Shown piece after piece: positions 21,788 to 23,625 of a stretch of 23,625 bases of DNA (positions are counted from its first letter, which is position 1; the number at the start of each line of letters is the position of its first letter). Both the position numbers and the translations under genes were made by a program. Source of the stretch: an uncultured Fastidiosipila sp. (GTDB taxonomy: Bacteria; Bacillota; Clostridia; Saccharofermentanales; Fastidiosipilaceae); NCBI GenBank assembly GCA_947253875.1, contig CAMYAM010000018.1:1-23625 (forward strand), written 5' to 3'. The notes below the pieces were generated by a model that was given only the letters and a program-made list of their open reading frames with translations, was not told the origin of the DNA and did not search any database.

Positions 21788-22363
21788 TTATTTTTCCGGT
21801 ATTCTATATCTTTGTAATGTTTTTTGTTTATTTTTTGCTCCAGGGCAAAGTCTATCCAATTTTTCCCAAAATCTCGTTCCATGATTCATTTCCTCGAGAT
21901 GAATCAACTCATGCAAATACACATATTCCTTTAGCTCCTGTGGCAACTGCAATAAATATACATTTAGCGAAATAGTATTATTAGATGAACAAGATCCCCA
22001 ACGAGTTTTCTGTGCCCTAGTCTGTATACATTCAGGTAATCTACCACCATAGGTTTTTGAAAGTTCAGTATAAAACTCAGTCGCATCAGCTCTCAATATC
22101 CTTTTAGCTTTAGCATATTCAGCATCAGTGTATTTGGATAGATGAGTTACTAATTTTTCTTTGTTGTGACTGTTTAAAATTTTACTGTGATTATCAGCTA
22201 GGAAAGCCATAATTGCTTTTTCATTCATGCGATATGGTACAGTAACTTCAAGATTTTCTAAATCAACCCAGATCAACTTGATTGTTTTTTTCCTGCGCTT
22301 ATCAAAATTAACATGTATTTTGATAAGGTCTTGAGTTTCATTTTTTAATTCATATAAGAACAT
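21788..22363 (-). CDS. YgjP-like (DUF45/M48-type) zinc metallopeptidase
   Basis: A 191-residue protein. The C-terminal half carries TRWGSCSSNNTISLN, then HELIHLEEMNHGTRFW: an HExxH zinc site with a third ligand His in NHG. This matches the YgjP/SprT-like metal hydrolase family, whose substrates are mostly unknown. The N-terminal half has the family pattern of a Lys/Arg-rich strand (FDKRRKKTIKL) and TVPYRM. A longer frame opens at GTG 22396 inside the upstream gene but has no proper ribosome site. ATG 22363, preceded by GGAG, is the better start. It lies 17 bases after the HD-domain gene, so the two are probably co-transcribed. Confidence 0.87.
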   Translation of the reverse strand: MFLYELKNETQDLIKIHVNFDKRRKKTIKLIWVDLENLEVTVPYRMNEKAIMAFLADNHSKILNSHNKEKLVTHLSKYTDAEYAKAKRILRADATEFYTELSKTYGGRLPECIQTRAQKTRWGSCSSNNTISLNVYLLQLPQELKEYVYLHELIHLEEMNHGTRFWEKLDRLCPGAKNKQKTLQRYRIPEK

Positions 22364-22380
22364 TATTTGCAGGTCTCCAA

Positions 22381-23451
22381 CTATTTTTGTGCGCACTCAT
22401 CCATTATTGAATTGTATTTATCCAATTGCTCTTGATCTACTACTCTGCCAGTCTCATCACAGTGTGCCAAAAGCATCAGAGTTTTCACCATATCATCCGA
22501 TAAATTAAAATGTTCTTTGTATCCAGGCGTGAAACCAACATGAGCTTGCATATGTTGATTAATAATTTCAGCTTTATCCATAATGAAACTATCTATATTT
22601 TTATAAACACCATCTGCTGGCAGACACTCAGATATCAATAAGTTTGCTCCAATAAACTGATGGCCGATATATTGGTAGTATCTTTTATTTTGCACAAATC
22701 GATTAGCGTACCAACGTTTAGCTCTACTCATCCTTTCTTCTGGAACTGCTGTTCTAGCTAAACCTTTACCAGAATCATGAAGCCTCAACAATTGTCTAAA
22801 GTCCGATTTAAAAACTTCTGGAACTTGGCTAATTACCGTCTCTCCTTCCGCTAAAACCATATCTCTGTGTTGGGCAAGGCTCTCTTTGTGATGGACGTTA
22901 TCATGGTTTCTATTTATATTAATTTGAGCCTGTTCAACGACCTTGACTCTATCCTTCAGAACGACTGTTACATAGTCACAATCCACTTTTGCTCTTGGGA
23001 TTTCAATATTTATATAATTTCTTTTTATGAAATTGTAGTTTGGATTATTTAATGATTTTTCAAGCTCTGCTTGAACTGCAGTCAAAGGTGAGATGAATAA
23101 AATAGCTTCAACACTTATCTTAAGCTTGTTTTCTTTTACAAAACGTTTAATATCTTGATAAAGCTCTGCACGCATTTTTCTATCTATGTTTAGTAAATTA
23201 ACGTATATGGTTATGCTGCTTCTTTCAGTATTTTTTGCCAAGCATTCTTTAATTACTTCTTTCACTTTTTGTGACAAAATTCTTTTTATCTTTCTTAGTT
23301 CACTTCCTTTTAATTCTAAAAATGGCTGACGGTAACTTTCTATACTTAAATTATTTAAGTCAATGATTATAACTTGATTTTCAACTTTCTCATTCAAATA
23401 TTGAATTTTTTCCTGCTCGTTTAATCCGATTAAAAATTTTACTGTAAGCAT
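22381..23451 (-). CDS. Degenerate P-loop kinase-like domain fused to an HD phosphohydrolase domain
   Basis: A 356-residue protein with no family name I can give with certainty. The N-terminal half (1-150) follows the layout of polynucleotide-kinase-like P-loop kinases: strand VKFLIGL, a loop, then ITIYVNLLNIDRKMRAEL (80-97) in place of the usual Asp-Ala-Thr-Asn-Leu segment, and VEAILFISP (114-122). Where Walker A (GxxxxGK[ST]) should be, it reads GLNEQEKI (9-16): the Lys is kept, but Gly and Ser/Thr are lost, so ATP use is doubtful. The C-terminal half has HD-domain residues: H195 in SLAQH, HD at 225-226 (LLRLHDSGKG), H264 and the late HCD at 330-332. ATG 23451 has AGAGGG close by. It precedes the YgjP-like gene. 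Confidence 0.65.
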   Translation of the reverse strand: MLTVKFLIGLNEQEKIQYLNEKVENQVIIIDLNNLSIESYRQPFLELKGSELRKIKRILSQKVKEVIKECLAKNTERSSITIYVNLLNIDRKMRAELYQDIKRFVKENKLKISVEAILFISPLTAVQAELEKSLNNPNYNFIKRNYINIEIPRAKVDCDYVTVVLKDRVKVVEQAQININRNHDNVHHKESLAQHRDMVLAEGETVISQVPEVFKSDFRQLLRLHDSGKGLARTAVPEERMSRAKRWYANRFVQNKRYYQYIGHQFIGANLLISECLPADGVYKNIDSFIMDKAEIINQHMQAHVGFTPGYKEHFNLSDDMVKTLMLLAHCDETGRVVDQEQLDKYNSIMDECAQK

Positions 23452-23478
23452 TTTCCCTCTTATTTAAATTTTCTGATG

Positions 23479-23503
23479 TTATGCTTGCCTATTCTAAGCA
23501 TAA
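23479..23503 (-). promoter_or_regulatory. Operator-like palindrome upstream of the HD-domain gene
   Basis: A perfect 8-bp inverted repeat TTATGCTT-N9-AAGCATAA is centred about 40 bases before the start codon. A minus-strand TATTAT (23500-23505) overlaps its edge and could be the -10. The arrangement fits a repressor site. Confidence 0.45.
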
Positions 23504-23555
23504 TAAACTTTTAATCCTATAATTATTAATTTAATATTATATTTCAAAAACATAA

Positions 23556-23601
23556 ACTTAAAAACAATAAAAGCTAGCAAACTTCGATGAATGCTAGCTT
23601 T
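23556..23601 (-). terminator. Intrinsic terminator of the partial tRNA
   Basis: The perfect 10-bp stem AAAGCTAGCA (23570-23579) / TGCTAGCTTT (23592-23601) is followed on the minus strand by TTATTGTTTTTAAG. It begins four bases past the tRNA CCA. Confidence 0.85.
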
Positions 23602-23605
23602 ATGC

Positions 23606-23625
23606 TGGTGCCGATGGCGGGGGTC
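23606..23625 (-). tRNA. 3' end of a tRNA, possibly tRNA-Thr, cut by the window edge
   Basis: The minus strand reads GACC-CCCGC-CATCGGC-A-CCA: the end of a T loop, the T stem, the acceptor 3' strand, a discriminator A and an encoded CCA. The implied 5' end GCCGATG is common in tRNA-Thr of Bacillota, but the anticodon lies outside, so the identity is inference. The terminator directly downstream supports a real tRNA end. Confidence 0.75.

Noticed and set aside
1..23625. CRISPR array, insertion sequence or prophage
   Set aside because: No regularly spaced repeats of CRISPR length, no transposase or integrase ORF, and no attachment-site duplication at the tRNA genes is visible.

Overview
The window looks like a chromosomal segment of a low-GC Gram-positive bacterium (Bacillota, probably a Clostridia-type lineage). 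The grounds are AT-rich intergenic DNA, strong AGGAGG-type ribosome binding sites, the infC-rpmI-rplT operon with a Bacillota-style attenuated leader, a ClpE-type Clp ATPase, KtrB/TrkH potassium transport with separate RCK subunits, and short TTGACA/TATAAT promoters. No genus can be named from the sequence alone. Almost everything is on the minus strand. I see no insertion sequence, phage module, CRISPR array or conjugative gene, so this is mainly core and housekeeping DNA with a few poorly characterised genes.

Layout, left to right. A truncated ROK-type sugar kinase (1-1157) and a MATE efflux pump (1229-2563) are on the minus strand, and a MerR regulator with a GyrI-like effector domain diverges from them (2653-3462). 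The MATE promoter has the 19-bp spacer and central dyad typical of MerR-controlled promoters, so this is a recognisable local drug-response switch. A two-domain membrane protein (dolichol/phytol-kinase-like plus DUF92, 3455-4915) converges on merR with an 8-bp overlap. Next come a stand-alone tRNA-Lys(CUU), a DUF975 membrane protein, a ClpE-like unfoldase with a zinc motif and a very acidic linker, and uvrA. A GNAT acetyltransferase, a 66-residue zinc-motif protein, a stand-alone tRNA-Glu(CUC) and a 58-codon small ORF follow.

The right half holds an AGCS sodium/alanine symporter on the plus strand (14269-15699). A 95-bp three-tier nested inverted repeat follows it and can terminate transcription from both sides. 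Then comes a potassium-uptake operon in which one channel subunit (TrkH/KtrB with an extra N-terminal domain of about 125 residues) is made with two different single-RCK proteins, together equivalent to a split TrkA. After it lie a SpoU-family rRNA methyltransferase and the translation operon infC-rpmI-rplT. infC starts at ATC, not at the TTG nine codons further in. Its leader contains a terminator and a competing 8-bp antiterminator, as expected for L20 feedback.

The window closes with a two-gene unit: a protein joining a decayed P-loop kinase-like domain to an HD phosphohydrolase domain (22381-23451), and a YgjP-like metalloprotease (21788-22363). The 3' end of a further tRNA, probably tRNA-Thr, and its terminator lie at the right edge. 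The least described items are the degenerate-kinase/HD protein, the DUF92 fusion, the nested inverted repeat and the small zinc-motif protein.
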